Shown: positions 1-11,135 of the stretch, in pieces
How the letters are laid out: every line of letters starts with the position of its first letter
Numbering within the stretch: position 1 is the stretch's first letter
Source of the DNA: Apophysomyces variabilis
Lineage: Eukaryota > Mucoromycota > Mucoromycetes > Mucorales > Mucoraceae
Assembly (NCBI GenBank): GCA_002749535.1
Contig: MZZL01000408.1
Location: 2,062,631 to 2,126,630 of the forward strand
Length of the DNA: 64,000 bases
Direction of reading: 5' to 3'
Position numbers and translations under genes: made by a program
The notes under the pieces: generated by a model
The model's input: only the letters and a program-made list of their open reading frames with translations
Databases searched by the model: none
Told to the model about the DNA's origin: nothing

Positions 1-148
1 TGTCCCCCATGTTCGAAGTACGAGTGGATAAATTCTTCTGCCGGATTCTTCATATATAATCTGAATGAATAACGTGCTCTTCTTTCAGTCATCTCTTCTT
101 TCTCTAGTTTACCACATATCCTCTATCGCTGCTTTGTAGTCTTGAGAA

Positions 149-1862
149 ATGCGTTTTCCATTATATTTTTTCTTGCCTTTATTCAGCCCTACTGGTATCG
201 CGCTTCATGTGGCATTATTCAATTCTTTGCCTTCACAAGGGTCTTTCAATGGAAATCCAATGCAACAATTGACATTTGACAAGGATACCCATTTTCTAAT
301 TTCTAATACGACTCATGGCTGGTGGACTAGACACCCAGATTGCGTACTGGTCGAACAACACCGACAAGCAAAGATACAAAACATCGATCCATTGCTAGAG
401 TGGAAACCAGAGGAAGAATCTCAGTTGGGCTTTAGCAGCCACGCGGACCATCTTTTGATGCAAATGAATGTCCCGAATTGGGTGAATAGCATTAAGATCT
501 TTTCGCCGTTTTATCAACACTGTTCTAGGGTCTTGTTCGCATCGGTCAACGACAATTACCGCTTGGTAAAATATATGAGTATCCAGCATTAGCGGGTAAA
601 AACGTGGATATATACATCATCGACACGTACGTGCAGAGTTTATGTACTGAATTGCAAAGTAACTGAGGCTTTTTGATACTGATATTGCATTTATGAAACA
701 GGGGGGTCAACATAAACCATACCGATTTTGATGATCGTGCGGAGTGGGGTGCCACAATCATTGATGGCGGAGCCAATGTGGATAATCACGGTCATGGGAC
801 AGCCGTAGCAGGTAAAAATAGTAACAAACCCATGGTATGTTTCTATCTTCCCATCTCGTTTAGGTATTGCAGCAGGCAGACTACAGGGCGTTGCAAAAAA
901 GGCACATATCATAGCCGTCAAGGTAAGTAGTATATTTTTCTGAATTAAACTGTAACTCATGGGGTCACAAGTGTTTAAACGACGAAGGTGATGGATCTGT
1001 CAGCGATATAATCCAGGGTCTACACTATGTCATGGGGCAAGTGCAGGCTAGACGTCCGAACAAAGCCGTGGTCAAGTACGTCAGTTACTCATCGATTGCA
1101 CAGCATCTGATTGGTCTGCTTGTGATAGTTTGTCGGTTGAAGCTGACAGAAGTGATGCATTAAATGAAGCCATCGATGCGCTTGTTAGGGCAGATATTAT
1201 GGTTGTGGTAATTCTGCTTTTGATCTACTTCATGTGTTTGTCTGATTAATCCGCAATCAAATTAGGCTGCGGCCGGGAATATCGATGATAACCAAGACAA
1301 GGTAAGGACACACTTAGATTTCCCCTTGATACCATTTTAACATATTACAAGGATGCTTGCAATTATAGCCCATCCAGTTCATCAACAGCGCTTATCATAG
1401 GGGCAACAGGTATATTGGGTTGCAGTTACATGCGTTAATAAGCTCATCATGTCATTAGATTCAAACGACAATGTGGCATCCTTTAGTCGTAGTGGACCTT
1501 GTATTGACCTCTTTGCTCCTGGAGTTAAGATAACATCAGATGGAGGACGCGCAAACGATATTAGAGTAGTCTCTAGTGGTACATCATTCAGCGCACCGTT
1601 TGTATCTGGTCTGGCTGCCGTGCTGCTGAGTGAGACTGGGAACCAAACTGCTGAAAAAGTGCAGAATCACATATTAACCGTCAGCAGCTCAGATGTGCTT
1701 CAAATGCAGGGCACGTCTCCGAACCTGCTTTTATATACTGGATTCAGTGATACAAAACATGCAGGGGCTGCTACATCTGGAACGAACCAAAGCAACTGTG
1801 AGCAACGTATGGCGAACGCTGCACTTTTTCCGCTTATCGTTATGCTTCTGCTCATGACGTAG
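149..1862 (+). CDS. Subtilisin-like serine protease (S8), secreted, GPI-like tail
   Basis: Nine exons: 149-481, 529-626, 702-811, 864-922, 972-1075, 1129-1207, 1266-1301, 1352-1409, 1459-1862. The frame closes to a 426-residue protein. Seen: a hydrophobic N-terminus (about residues 1-20, signal peptide), an I9-like propeptide region (about 45-112), then the S8 domain. Catalytic triad: Asp143 in IIDTG, His175 in NHGHGTAVAG, Ser335 in SGTSFSAP; the oxyanion region AAAGN is present. After the domain come a short Ser/Thr/Asn linker and a hydrophobic C-terminus (LFPLIVMLLLMT) with no charged residue behind it, the form of a GPI-anchor signal. Family knowledge: fungal proteinase K/cerevisin-type enzymes are made as zymogens and cleaved by themselves. 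Inference: a surface-tethered protease. The start was chosen because it gives a signal peptide and follows a TATA-like element near 54-60. The exon count is high for this family, but each junction restores subtilase sequence. Confidence 0.88.
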
Positions 1863-3896
1863 TTTACAAACATATCTGAAGAGGGACAGTCCAAAACTCA
1901 AGCTATCCATAATAGAAATAGGAAATGAATACTATCTAGAGTTTTGGCCGGTCTTAAAAGGTTTAGAACAACCGGCTTCCTTACACAGACCTGCTCGCAA
2001 TGTGCTGCAGAGAAAAATCGCAGAATAACAAACCAAATAAACTTCGCTTCTTATGCTGTTAGCAGATTTTAATTGCAATTGTTATCAATTTCCTTGTCAT
2101 TCCATCTTATATCTATGATCCCTCTGTTTGGACATTTTCACATTACTGCTGAAGAAATTCTATATCCAGGAAAGCAAGAAATTTACGCTAAAACAGATAA
2201 ATATCATGTTATTGATATTATCAATAGTAAATCTGTTGCAGGCTGTCTTTCCATCGTTCAATGCGTCTTTGGATGTCTCTGCATGAAACTTCGACATTTT
2301 GTAAACCAGCTATATTTTTCAAATCTCCTTCAGTCATCATGGATTTTCTTCCTTTACGAGAAGATGCATTCTATCCCGAACTCAAAGGTGGTTGTGGTAG
2401 CTTTCTTTCTCCTTGTTCTCGCTCATGACGATGTATCCATCCGTTAGCCTCCAGAACAAGTCTTAGAAATAAGGACAACTGATAATCATTGTCAGCAGAG
2501 TCTCTGCTTGCTGTCATTGATGTTGCGAGATTTGATTGAGAGCGCCTTTTCCATAACTTAGATGGAAAATACCAGCCCCACTACTCCTAGTAGCCATAAT
2601 GGAATGCTTTTGTGAATATACTGGCCGGGATATTTTGTCGAACAATCGATTTATTGTAAATGGCCTTTATGATAAAATCGCGGAAGGGGTCTAGCTAGGG
2701 AAACACAATTTCTTCTTCTTTAATAAACGATTCATTTTGATGCAAAATACGAGATTGTGTCTGGAAAGGGATAGAAAGACAGACAGAGGCGTTGCGTTGT
2801 GGTAGAGACTAGTAACGAGCACTCATGGAAATCATTCAATATTGCATGAAGTCGGTCTTACAATAACTACCTGGGTCTGCAACATAGCTCGTCATAAATT
2901 GCATCTTCCCAATGGCATTACTTGGTAATTGTTGTAGTATTTTTTTTGCTCCCTATAGAACCTAGCAAGTTGCGTCATTTCATGTGTTACCTTTGTCAAA
3001 TCTGTTCGTACCTCTTCACAGGATCGCTTAGCAACAAACGCTTTTCGTAGTCCCTAAATTCTGTACGAGTAAAGTTAGTTACTATCAGTCGATGAGATAT
3101 AGTCGCGTCCTTCACGGGACTTTATCAGTCTTGAAAGGCTAAATATAAGCCTAAAGGAGTAAAAGACCTAATAGATGATTAAAAACTATTATATTTTTTC
3201 CACGAAGAATGTCTAGTTGCAGTTTGTGTGCTATATACAATGCAGTAGAGAGATTCTCTTTATTTGTCAATATACAATGGCTGTTTAACAGCAGGGATGT
3301 TAAAGATGGGGAGGGTAGCGTGGGATCTTTTTCCAGCTCCGTTTTTGCGGATAGGAAGAATGAGAGCGCTGTTTCATTTAAGTCCAGATCGGGTAAAATC
3401 CAACCACATGTGGAGTTTGAGATATGACAAATTTTAGTCGGTCACAGGACTTTCCTGGAAGTTCACTGCGTTTGTGTGGAGATTGATTTGTCAAAAGCCG
3501 TCCTATGAGAACGGCGGTGTTTTACTCTATATGGTAACACTAACCTCACCCCACTTTTACCAGTGATGGTTCATCGCCATAATACCTCCTTGAAGTTTAG
3601 GTGTCTTATTTCTCCTGATTCAGCATCAATAAAGAAGCCACTAAGGACCATAGGACGTGTCAAACAAAGATAATCCCGATTCATGGTTTTTCAAAGTATT
3701 ATTGGGTCTTTGTCCATTCTTATATGGCATAATGCATTTGACAGGTAGACAGGTATGTCCGGAAGAGGTAGTCTGAGGCTAGTAATCACAAAATCTTCTC
3801 GTATCAGACCACCGGACTTGTTGACCGTCTCAGCCATGGTTCACTGTTCGGCACAATGCCATTGGTTTGCATTTGTCATAAGCGCTCTTTCAGAAA
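1863..3896. other. Intergenic region without recognised gene
   Basis: AT-rich stretch of about 2 kb between the protease and the amine oxidase. Open frames at 2073-2447 and 3209-3427 show no recognisable motif and no flanking splice structure that extends them. They are treated as chance. Confidence 0.6.
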
Positions 3897-3908
3897 AATT
3901 ATATATAC
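3897..3908 (+). promoter_or_regulatory. TATA-like element of the amine oxidase gene
   Basis: An AATTATATATAC run lies about 65 bases before the ATG at 3972, followed by a pyrimidine-rich leader. Confidence 0.5.
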
Positions 3909-3971
3909 GCACTCCATAACTTCATTTATCATTTCAAACCATTAGCCCGCTTTCGTTAACTCATCATCACC

Positions 3972-6118
3972 ATGTCAGCCATTAAAGAAATGAAGACTGT
4001 TACCGCCGCAACGCCCCACGCTCACCCCCTGGATCAACTCACCGGTGACGAGATCATGCTAGTGGCGAACATTGTCCGTAAAGCGAAGCCAGAGATTGAT
4101 ATGGTGTTCAATACCATCACGCTCCAAGAACCTCCCAAGGACGTCATGCTTGCCTACTTTGGCTGGGTCAAGTCTCCTAAGCCAATTACTCATATTCCAC
4201 GTGAAGCTCTTGTTGTTGCTTTGGAGAAGAAGACAATGAAATGCTACGAGGCAAAGGTCCGCCTCAACGATCAGCGATTGCTGTCGTGGAAGTACATCCC
4301 AGATGTCCAGCCAATCTTAACCATGGATGAAATGTTCGAAGTCGAAGAATTGATTCTCAAGGATGAAGGTGTCCAAGCAGAATGTCGCGAATTGGGAATC
4401 ACTGATATGTCTCAAGTGTTTGCTGACCCATGGGCTATTGCTCGCCATGTCCAATATCGGGGCCGGGACAAACGATTAATGCAAGCTCTTATGTACATGC
4501 GTACTTGCGAAGACGACAATCAGTATGCCCATCCTTTGGACTTTGTTCCCATCATTGGTGAGATTCCCGCATAAAAAAAAGATAGGTAGCTTACTTTCTT
4601 TTGATAGACCTCGGTCTTATGAAGGTTATCGAAATTGAACGTATCAGACCAAGAGATAGCAAGTTCACTCGACCAACAATCCCTCAGCAAAACCATAACT
4701 TCCTGCCAGAATTTATCGGTGAAGAGAATTTCCGCAAAGACGTTAAGCCAATCATTGTCCAGCAGCCGCAGGGTGTATCCTTCAAGATCAAGGGTAACGA
4801 GATTGATTGGCAAAAGTGGAACATGAGAATCTCGATGAACTATCGCGAAGGGTTGGTTATCCACAACGTAAGCTACCAAGACGGGCAAGAGAAGCGTCCA
4901 CTTTTCTATCGTATTTCGCTCTCCGAAATGGTTGTTCCATACGCTGATCCCTACAGTCCTCATTATCGTAAGCATGCATTCGATGTGGGCGAGTATGGTC
5001 TTGGTCTTTGCACAAATTCTCTTCGATTGGGTTGCGATTGTCTCGGATCGATCTATTACTTCGATGCCGTCTTCAACGATCACCAGGGCAAGCCTTTCCA
5101 CGTTCCTAACGCTATCTGTCTTCACGAAGAAGATAGTGGAATTATCTTCAAGCATACTGACTACCGAAATAACAGAGCCCATACAGTTCGTGGTCGTCGT
5201 CTAGTGATTTCGCAGATCGTGACAGGTAAAGATCAATATTCCTTTCGTATGCTTCTTAATTAACATTCATTTTGTGCAGTTGCCAACTATGATTATGGTC
5301 TCTATTACTATTTCTATCAGGATGGTTCTTTCCAATATGAAGTTAAGGCAACTGGAGAACTGAACACGCATGTACTGGCTGAAGATGAGACTCCTGGAGA
5401 TTATGGTGTCATGGTTGCACCCCAGATCAATGCTCAGAACCATCAGCATTTCTTCACAATGCGCATTGACCCTATGATCGATGGTGTCAATAACTCAGTA
5501 TGCCAGGTCGATACTCAAGCTTTGCCGTATCCAACAGGCCACCCTAGAAATGTTTTTGGCAACGGATTCGCCACCAAGACCACGTTAATGCGGGATACCA
5601 TCGAAGGTCAAGGAACAGCAAGTCTTGAAACTGCCCGCTATTGGAAGATCATCAATCCAGATCGTATCCATCCATATAGCAAAACACCAGTGGGCTGGAA
5701 AATCTACTCCCATCATCAGACACCTCTTTTTGCACAGCATGATTCCGTGGTTGGTCAGCGTGCTGGATTTGCCAAGAAGACATTGTGGGTTACTCCCTAT
5801 GACGAGAAGCAAATGTTCGCCGGCGGATTTTATTGCAATCAGTCTTCGGGTGAAGACAATGTTGAAAATTGGTGCAAGGAAGGTAAAAGCATTGAAAACC
5901 GGGATATTGTGCTCTGGTTTACTTTTGGCGTCACCCATCTGCCGCGCGTGGAAGACTTCCCGGTTATGCCTGTGGAGATGTGTGGATTCTACATGAAGCC
6001 TTGCAACTTCTTTATGGCCAATCCTGCTTTAGATGTACCTCCGACCAACAAGGCTATCAATCAATCCACCCATGCCAACAGTGCCAAACAGGAAAGTTGC
6101 TGTGCAAACAAACTGTAA
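3972..6118 (+). CDS. Copper amine oxidase (primary amine oxidase), probably peroxisomal
   Basis: Exons 3972-4557, 4608-5225, 5280-6118; 680 residues, the usual size for fungal copper amine oxidases. Family role: oxidative deamination of primary amines to aldehyde, ammonia and hydrogen peroxide, using copper and a topaquinone made from a tyrosine. Seen: the topaquinone motif N-Y-D-Y at about 404-407 (Tyr405), rebuilt exactly across the second intron; the catalytic-base Asp at about 321 in HAFDVGEYG; the copper His-x-His in QNHQHFF; and the third histidine in VTHLPRVEDFPVMP. N2 and N3 domains occupy the first half. There is no signal peptide. The C-terminus is Asn-Lys-Leu, a variant type-1 peroxisomal signal, which fits the peroxisomal fungal enzymes. 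A peroxisomal location is inference from that tripeptide. Confidence 0.95.
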
Positions 6119-6408
6119 AATCATATGTACCATATTCCCCTTCCAGTTATTCACATGTAGCATAACAATAAATAAATCTGCTATTTTTCCCATCAGACTC
6201 CATGACAATGCCATCCAATGCGAATTGGGGCTTTTGACAAACCAATAGTTTTATTGCACGATTTCCTACATAGGCTATTATGAATCATTTCATCTTCTGT
6301 CTATACGCAACTTCGTTAAAAGTCAGTTGTCGAATGAGACCTCACGTCACTGCATAACGCTGCTTTCAGTAGCTTTCCCCCTAAACCTTATCCCTTTGCA
6401 TTCTTTTT

Positions 6409-7353
6409 ATGGTCGAAGAAGATATTTTACAAAAGATACTGAAGACAGCAAACGAGCTGTCTTCTCACAATCAAAGCGTCCAAGATTTGACCTCGAATCT
6501 TCATTCCATGGCAGCCGATATTAAAGTGAATAGCCCAATGACAAATGTTTGTATCATCTAACAGTTGTTTTTCCTTTCCGTAGCAACGTGCCCAAGCTAA
6601 TAGCAATAATCAAGGCAAGCTCAATTTGTATGGTGACCATGCTTAATCAAAAATATAATTCAAAAGAACAGAATTTACTACCCACTGCCGCACAGCTCGA
6701 TCCATCTTTGAATGGGGCAAGCGATGAAGCAACAGCTGGATTAGTTATCAAGTATGCTGCCTTGACTCAGCAACATCAGAATGTTGTGTCTAGAAACCAG
6801 CAGTTAGAGCGGGAATGTGGAGAACTACAGGCACTGGTCAAGGAGTATGAAACTAACTTGGAAACAATCGCGACTAAACTGAGGTCACACTCCGTAAGCT
6901 GTTTCCCGGAGTAGATACAGTCCGTACTAAACTAAGTACAGAGTGCAACAACAGAAGGTCAAATCCGCTTGAGGAGGCAATATGAAGCGCTTTTGGATGC
7001 TGAAAAGGTAGAACGGGACGCAACGCAATCACTATCTGTGTCATTGATGTACGGATTAGGGAACAACAGCAGCTGTACTTATAGAAAACGCAATGCTGCA
7101 AGCAAACCTACAGCGGTTAGCCAAGATGCTTCGTGATGTATACGAAGATGAAGTAGATGTGGATAAGGACTCGCAGATCATGCAACTGACGATAGAAAAT
7201 CGTAACCTGCGAGAGCTCTTACAGATTTCCCAGGTTTCTGAATTACCATCTTCCACGGATAAGCCGAACTATAATGTTATAGTACAAGAGGGATATGTCG
7301 GGCAGACAGACGTAGTTGAACAATTCTTTACTGGTTCAAACGGAAGCCAGTGA
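6409..7353 (+). CDS. SIKE/FGFR1OP2-family coiled-coil protein (STRIPAK-associated)
   Basis: Exons 6409-6525, 6584-6614, 6667-6893, 6942-7007, 7060-7353; 244 residues. Seen: three coiled-coil stretches with heptads (about 1-45, 60-125, 150-220). The last block, around MLQANLQRLAKMLRDVYEDE and IENRNLRELLQIS, resembles the C-terminal half of animal FGFR1OP2/SIKE1 (ELQ..V..ITEMAAVMRKA and LEQENKGLREILQI). Family knowledge: these proteins attach to the STRIPAK phosphatase-kinase complex. The second intron is best read as GC-AG (GCAAGC donor, 52 nt); the only GT alternative would be 34 nt long. The last 26 coding bases overlap the coding end of the opposite-strand gene. Assignment by recalled similarity is fairly firm; function is inferred. 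Confidence 0.75.
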
Positions 7354-8329
7354 AACCTTTCTTTTCTTGCTTATATATTGCGCTCATAACCCTTATTTTC
7401 CATTCATTCCCCCCATTCAATATATCTTTGCTTTTCAGACATGCCTGGATGGTATCTGTTGAATCTTCTTGTCCTTTTAAGTATTCGTGTCGGTATTTTT
7501 CTAATGCTTTCTTTTTCACGCCTGTTAAACTTTGGATCTTGTCGATGGAGATCGAACTGTGTAGCATGTCAAAAACTGTCCAAATCATTCCCTTTTTCAA
7601 CATATGTGGTTGCATTATGTATCGATACCGACGCCCAACGTAGGATAATCGCGTGGCAGTGGATGGATGAGAATTCGTCAAACCCAGGCCGACGCGGCAC
7701 GACGCATATACTTTGACTTTGTTCTCGTCTAGCTTACGCCGCTTGACAGGTCGATTCTCATTGCTCGCTTTTGCTTTGAGGTAAAATCCACTATCCTCTG
7801 ACCAGCAGACGCCTTCTTGTTTATGGTCCAGCCATTGTTTGTGTACGAGGTCCTTGATGTTGGTATATTTGAGACCCTTTAAGATTTCATCTACAACCAG
7901 ACTAGGACCTTCTATTACGCGACGACTGTCACGTTCAATGATGGCTCGTATCAACAAGCCGCCAGCACTTCGACGTTCATCATCACGACCTATTGTGATA
8001 TCAACCCCTTTACGGGTTCCCCCTCGAAAGCCCTTGGACATGCCAATATGATGGAAATACCAATAGCCGCTTCGATATTGAAGAGGATGAGCATGACAGA
8101 ATGGATCGACATGATGAGGCGCAGCCAGGTAGGCTTCAACCTCCAGAATCTCGTAATTCCTTTCGCCAATACAGAGATAGTAATCGTTCAATAATGCAGA
8201 GCATAATCGATCTAGGTGCAGTTGATAATGCCCTACTGCTGTTGAAGGATCGGTTGAAAGCGGGATGTTAAATGCCGTTTTTAGGTCCATAGGGCAGAGA
8301 CAGTAAGAGGAAGAGATGTCTTGTGACAC
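7328..8329 (-). CDS. Protein resembling alkyladenine DNA glycosylase (AAG fold), uncharacterised
   Basis: Single-exon frame of 333 residues. Residues 38-150 follow the order of 3-methyladenine DNA glycosylases: an N-terminal helix (LDRLCSALLNDY), ILEVEAYL with a glutamate at position 65 where AAG has its catalytic Glu in the (T/V)EAYL motif, a DPFCHA block, and later GGLLIRAI corresponding to the A-V-L-I-R-A strand. The centre differs: GMSKGFRGGTRKGVDITIG replaces the family's MF-PGHAYVY segment, so the family assignment is tentative. A basic patch (RPVKRRK) follows. The C-terminal 80 residues are unassigned. The gene starts about 240 bp from the divergent WRNIP1/Mgs1 gene, also a DNA-maintenance gene, which is suggestive only. 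The start is the first Met; Met14 is an alternative. Confidence 0.55.
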   Translation of the reverse strand: MSQDISSSYCLCPMDLKTAFNIPLSTDPSTAVGHYQLHLDRLCSALLNDYYLCIGERNYEILEVEAYLAAPHHVDPFCHAHPLQYRSGYWYFHHIGMSKGFRGGTRKGVDITIGRDDERRSAGGLLIRAIIERDSRRVIEGPSLVVDEILKGLKYTNIKDLVHKQWLDHKQEGVCWSEDSGFYLKAKASNENRPVKRRKLDENKVKVYASCRVGLGLTNSHPSTATRLSYVGRRYRYIMQPHMLKKGMIWTVFDMLHSSISIDKIQSLTGVKKKALEKYRHEYLKGQEDSTDTIQACLKSKDILNGGNEWKIRVMSAIYKQEKKGFTGFRLNQ

Positions 8330-8569
8330 AAGTGTTCTTCGGTGACAGAAAATAATGATGGAGTTTATCCCATTGTTTTGTCGTCTCGATCTGCTTTACT
8401 TTTGTAAGGGATAAAAGAGTGCTAGGAGTAGATGCCAACCCATAGAATGTGTTGTATATGTGTGCTTTACACCAATTAGTCTTTGACATATCAGATACGG
8501 TTTGCAACTTGAAAGAAGTGAAGCCTTCGTTAAAAGAAAGTCCGCCTTTAACCGTTACAGACGTTGAAT

Positions 8570-10562
8570 ATGACCTCCAAAGAAACTGAAGGTAGATCTC
8601 AAATGATATAGTGCGCAGAAGTTAATGGATTGATTTAAGCTGTGCAATGTCCCATTTGCGGAAGATCTATGGCTGCTTCTTTCATTAACTCACACATCGA
8701 TGCTCATGTTAATGTTGGCAGCCCTCCGGCAGGAACTCAAAGTTCAACTAAATCGCAAACGCGTTTAAGCTTTTCTGGAACCATCGAAAAGAGATTTTCA
8801 CCAAACCATGACCCATCTCAGGTAGATCGTAAACATTAGCAATTTATCGAGGAAGCGCATTGATATAACTATTCGCTAAAGGTCGCGCCACTTTTGAACA
8901 TGTCAGGCCAAGGAAAACGCGAAGCACCAATAACGTTTACCACACCAGACCAAAAGCGAAGGTCGCTAGAAGAGAAACGGCCGAAGCGGGAACATGCAGC
9001 AGCAGAATCCATGCCTCTGGCAGCAAAAGGTAAAAACGTCGATTAATTCCTTGCATGTCATCTTCTAACAAATGGATTGCTTTATTCAAGTACGTCCTGT
9101 CTCTTTAGAGGAATTTGTTGGACAAGAAGAGCTGCTAGGAGATAACGGAATTTTGAAGACGCTAATTAAATGCGACCGTATCCCATCCATGGTACTCTGG
9201 TAATTTAACTTAACGTAAATTACTTGAAGGTCTCTAATGAAACGATGTACAGGGGACCACCTGGCTGTGGCAAAACCACAATTGCCCGGATTATTTCGAA
9301 AATGACAAAATCTCGTTTTATTGAAATGAGTGCTACGAGTCACGGAGCTGCCGATGTCAAAAAGGCATTTGATGAGGCAAAAGGCCATCTATCTTTGACC
9401 AGTCAGAAGACAATCGTATTCATTGATGAAATACATCGATTTACAAAAGCACAGCAGGATTTGTTCCTACCTTATGTTGAACATGGAACGATCCATATTA
9501 TCGGAGCAACCACAGAGAATCCTAGGTAATATATCGGTTACCGGATGGTAGAATAACCTAACGTCGTTATAGTTTTAAAGTGAATTCAGCATTGTTATCC
9601 CGTTGCAGAGTATTTGTGCTCAAGAAGTTAGAAACCGAACAGTTATCAGAAATATTATCAAGGGCTCTACATCGCTGGCGGTATGACGATACTGAACAAG
9701 CAGAGATGTTACCAGCAGACGAAGAGGAAGAAAAATCCCTCCACATGCTAGCCCTTTACAGCGATGGTGACGGTATATTATACTTAATAGATCGTCTCCA
9801 ATATCTTACGTCATACCTTGTTAGCTCGAAATGCCCTCAATACTCTTGAAATAGCACTTAGTATCCTGCCATCAAAACAAACGCGATTGTCTCCTGACAC
9901 TGTGAAAGGTGCGTTTCAAAAATCACACTTGCTTTATGATCGAAACGGTGAAGAGCATTACAACATCATAAGCGCAATGCATAAAAGCATCCGTGGAAGG
10001 TAAGATCAAAAGAGATACTCTGGCTTCACTATAATGATAACCAGCATTATGACAGTGATGCAGATGCGGCGTTATACTGGCTTGGGCGCATGCTGGAAGC
10101 TGGTGAAGATCCACTTTACATTGCCCGTCGATTAGTTCGATGCGCTAGCGAGGATATTGGGTTGGCTGACAATGCAGCCCTCCCATTAGCTATGTCAGCC
10201 TACCATGCCTGTGAAAAGATCGGCATGCCTGAGTGTGACACCATACTGGCCCATCTGGTGACTTATCTAGCGGAAACCAAGAAAAGCGTGCGAACGTACA
10301 AGGCTTACAATTTGGTAATCGTTTCTTTAATTGTTAATTAACACTGGCAAATATCGCTAATACGTACAAAAAGGTAAAGCAGGTCATACGGCAGGAGCCG
10401 AATCACCCGGTGCCAATGCATATTCGTAATGCCCCAACAAGACTAATGAAAGAACTGGGTTACGGTCATGGATATAAATACAATCCTGATTACGATGAGC
10501 CAGTGGATCAGACATATCTCCCTGATGCCTTGATAGGAAGGAAATTTCTTGATGCAGAATAG
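8570..10562 (+). CDS. MGS1: WRNIP1/Mgs1-type AAA+ ATPase (replication-fork maintenance)
   Basis: Nine exons: 8570-8591, 8640-8821, 8882-9029, 9091-9199, 9253-9525, 9573-9772, 9825-9999, 10056-10314, 10374-10562; 518 residues. Seen: an N-terminal ubiquitin-binding zinc finger ([20 protein letters not shown], about 10-29), a disordered basic linker, then an AAA+ module with Walker [10 protein letters not shown], Walker [10 protein letters not shown] and sensor 1 GATTENPSF. The C-terminal helical region ([27 protein letters not shown]) is characteristic of the MgsA/WRNIP1 family. Family role: acts with PCNA and DNA polymerase delta at stalled forks. The first exon is only 22 nt; without it no ATG lies in frame before the finger, which decided the start. 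The finger ends in His where many UBZ4 fingers have Cys. Confidence 0.92.
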
Positions 10563-10592
10563 AGTACTAGATTTATACAACGACGATGCCTT

Positions 10593-11135
10593 TCATTCTT
10601 GAGCAATACATTTGATAGCTTCGACTCGTTGTCTAAGGGTTCCGACAGCAGCAGCCCAAGTTTCGAGTTCCTTCTGTTGCCCAGCGACTGAAGCTCGAAA
10701 TGGTATGCTTTTACTGGTTATGGGTGCGATACTGGCCACTTTCGTGAGGTAGTGGGTGTGGTTCCGGAGAGCGAGCTGAACATCCTAGAGAAACCAGCAT
10801 TCTTGTTTAATATATCCGTTTTCGATAGCTTTCAATGACTAACATTGATTAATGAAAAGTAACGCGAAGCCAATCCACGGAATTGCATGGCACGTTCACG
10901 GACGGCTTGATCAGGATTTTCCTCATTAGGACCGTCGTCGGCCAAAACGGAAAGGACATCGCCAGCTGTCTCGACCAACAATACCAATTTCTGTTATTAT
11001 ATGCAGCTTAATGAGAATATAGTTCAAGACTTTGTCTTTAACAAGTACTTTTTCAGCTTCGTGAAGGTCTTTTATGCGGATTGTACTTTCTGCTAAATAG
11101 CTTTCCGCAGGATGGTGATCGATCTGATCGCTCAT
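10593..11135 (-). CDS. MED11: Mediator complex subunit 11
   Basis: Exons (minus) 11049-11135, 10844-10990, 10593-10784; 141 residues, close to the size of human MED11. Seen: an N-terminal helix (STIRIKDLHEAEK), then LVLLVETAGDVLSVL and AVRERAMQFRGLASRYFSLI, ending in the HTHYLTKVAS block. These match in order the human segments RLRALEDIEREI, ILQNAGTVILEL and IRYLTQVAT. Family role: head-module subunit that pairs with MED22 in RNA polymerase II transcription initiation. The gene ends 30 bp from the convergent WRNIP1/Mgs1 stop. All junctions are phase 0. Confidence 0.85.

Noticed and set aside
2073..2447. Plus-strand frame of 124 residues with a hydrophobic start
   Set aside because: No motif, leader or splice support; AT-rich sequence makes such frames likely by chance.
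4520..5182. Minus-strand open frame of 220 residues
   Set aside because: Antisense shadow of the amine oxidase coding sequence.
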